This document shows positions 4,486-5,158 of a stretch of DNA of 5,158 bases, piece after piece. Positions within the stretch are counted from its first letter, which is position 1. Each line of letters opens with the position of its first letter. This stretch comes from Oscillospiraceae bacterium. GTDB taxonomy: Bacteria > Bacillota > Clostridia > Oscillospirales > Ruminococcaceae. The stretch lies in assembly GCA_900768245.1 (NCBI GenBank), contig CAAGCE010000176.1:1-5158 (forward strand). The letters run 5' to 3'. A program made the position numbers and the translations under genes. Below the pieces are notes generated by a model. It did not search any database. It was given only the letters and a program-made list of their open reading frames with translations, and had not been told where the DNA came from.

Positions 4486-5049
4486 ATGAGTAAAAAAGTA
4501 TTTGTTTTGGTACACGATTACTGGCATCACGATGATTCCATCAAGCCTATGATGGACTATCTGTTTAACGCAGATTATGAAGTAACATTCACAAAGAACC
4601 CAAATGATTATTTCAACGGGCAGTTTGATTTGTTTTTGTCTTTCAAAGATCCTATTGAAAATGATCAGATTCCTACTCCAATCTGGTGTGATGAAAAATG
4701 GACGGAAAAATTTCTGAATGATATTCAGAATGGTATGGGAACGATTATGCTTCACGCATCACTTACTGATTACACAGAAAATCACGCAATCCTCACAAAT
4801 GTTGTAAGAAGTAACTTTATCACTCATCCCGAACAATGTCCACTTACTGTAAAACCGATAGCAGAACATCCGATTATTGAAGGCATTGGCAAATTCACAT
4901 TCCCTGATTTTGACGAACATTATGTAATGAAAATGATTCCGAATGCTGATACAACGATTCTTGCAGAAACCGTTTCAAAGAACGGCGTTCAGCCTGCTGT
5001 ATGGATTCACACCTATGGCAAGGGAAAAATCTGCTGTATTGTAATTTGA
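4486..5049 (+). CDS. ThuA-like domain protein, probably C-terminally truncated
   Basis: The 187 residues follow the pattern of the ThuA (trehalose-utilisation) fold, a glutamine-amidotransferase-like domain of uncertain activity found in sugar metabolism contexts. Seen: an N-terminal strand and His-rich loop (KVFVLVHDYWHHDD, 4-17), a predicted helix and strand (YEVTF, 31-35), FDLFLSF (47-53), GMGTIMLHASLTDY (83-96) where the family has its glycine-rich turn followed by LHxA, EHPIIEGI (127-134) matching the conserved HPI-x-x-G, DEHYVM (143-148), and a closing TYGKGKICCIV. In relatives this last strand runs into a conserved Gly-His and a further helix; here a TGA follows almost at once, and another stop two codons later in frame. 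I infer loss of roughly the last 20-40 residues, so it may be a decaying gene. AAGGA lies 10 nt upstream of the ATG. No sugar gene is adjacent. Confidence 0.6.
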   Translation: MSKKVFVLVHDYWHHDDSIKPMMDYLFNADYEVTFTKNPNDYFNGQFDLFLSFKDPIENDQIPTPIWCDEKWTEKFLNDIQNGMGTIMLHASLTDYTENHAILTNVVRSNFITHPEQCPLTVKPIAEHPIIEGIGKFTFPDFDEHYVMKMIPNADTTILAETVSKNGVQPAVWIHTYGKGKICCIVI

Positions 5050-5158
5050 CATGCATAATACAATATTAGTTATAACGAGTTAAAAAGCGAAAAAAAGCGA
5101 ACAATAAAGCAAAAACAACGTAAAATAGCCATTTGCAAGGTGTTAAAAAGTTGAAAGC
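5050..5158. other. AT-rich right edge without a recognisable gene
   Basis: Seen: a strongly A-rich stretch with a tandem 10-bp repeat, AAAAAGCGAA at 5082-5091 and 5092-5101, and GTTAAAAAG at both 5079-5087 and 5142-5150. The frame of the ThuA-like gene reopens after two stops and would encode a short basic peptide unlike the expected end of that family. No gene, terminator or attachment site can be supported before the window ends. Confidence 0.4.

Noticed and set aside
1..5158. CRISPR arrays, tRNA and rRNA genes, complete insertion sequences
   Set aside because: I saw no regularly spaced repeats, no cloverleaf with tRNA signatures, no rRNA segments and no transposase pattern on either strand.

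Overview
The window looks like a piece of a mobile element (plasmid or integrative element) from a low-to-moderate-GC Firmicute, most likely a gut Clostridia relative. The reasons are strong GGAGG-type ribosome sites, sigma-A-like promoters with extended -10 elements, tightly packed operons, a Gram-positive-style partition module and a chloramphenicol acetyltransferase gene. No replication, integration or conjugation gene lies inside the window, so plasmid and integrative element cannot be told apart.

Layout. Bases 1-375 hold no convincing gene but are unusually structured: an intrinsic terminator (27-74), a second 18-bp hairpin (122-165), and a 131-bp block (196-326) bounded by a perfect 16-bp inverted repeat that encloses three smaller hairpins. 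A type A chloramphenicol acetyltransferase gene follows (425-1048, +), very close to the form I remember from Campylobacter coli (catA13). It converges on a minus-strand operon across a hairpin at 1082-1116.

The core is a five-gene minus-strand operon, transcribed from about 3950 down to 1138: a 78-aa basic protein, a 149-aa acidic protein, ParA (254 aa), ParB (324 aa) and an 83-aa protein. The last four start codons are weighed against their Shine-Dalgarno sites, and parA and parB are spaced as expected for translational coupling. A divergent gene (4100-4324, +) encodes a 74-aa ribbon-helix-helix repressor-like protein. A perfect 18-bp palindrome, ACTACTTATATAAGTAGT, fills the -35/-10 spacer of the operon promoter, and a degenerate copy lies at the start of the repressor's own transcript. 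This is the arrangement expected if the repressor controls both the operon and itself.

Scattered across the module are five 15-bp sites of the form TGTTYC-N3-GRAACA (two abutting inside parB, one between the 149-aa and 78-aa genes, one in the operon leader, one in the repressor's first codons). They resemble chromosomal parS (TGTTTCACGTGAAACA) shortened by one base and are the best candidates for the centromere read by this ParB. I regard this, with the promoter-spacer operator, as the most interesting content of the window.

On the right, an independent promoter (4347-4375) precedes a ThuA-like gene (4486-5049) that seems to have lost its C-terminal end. The last 109 bases are AT-rich, without a recognisable gene.
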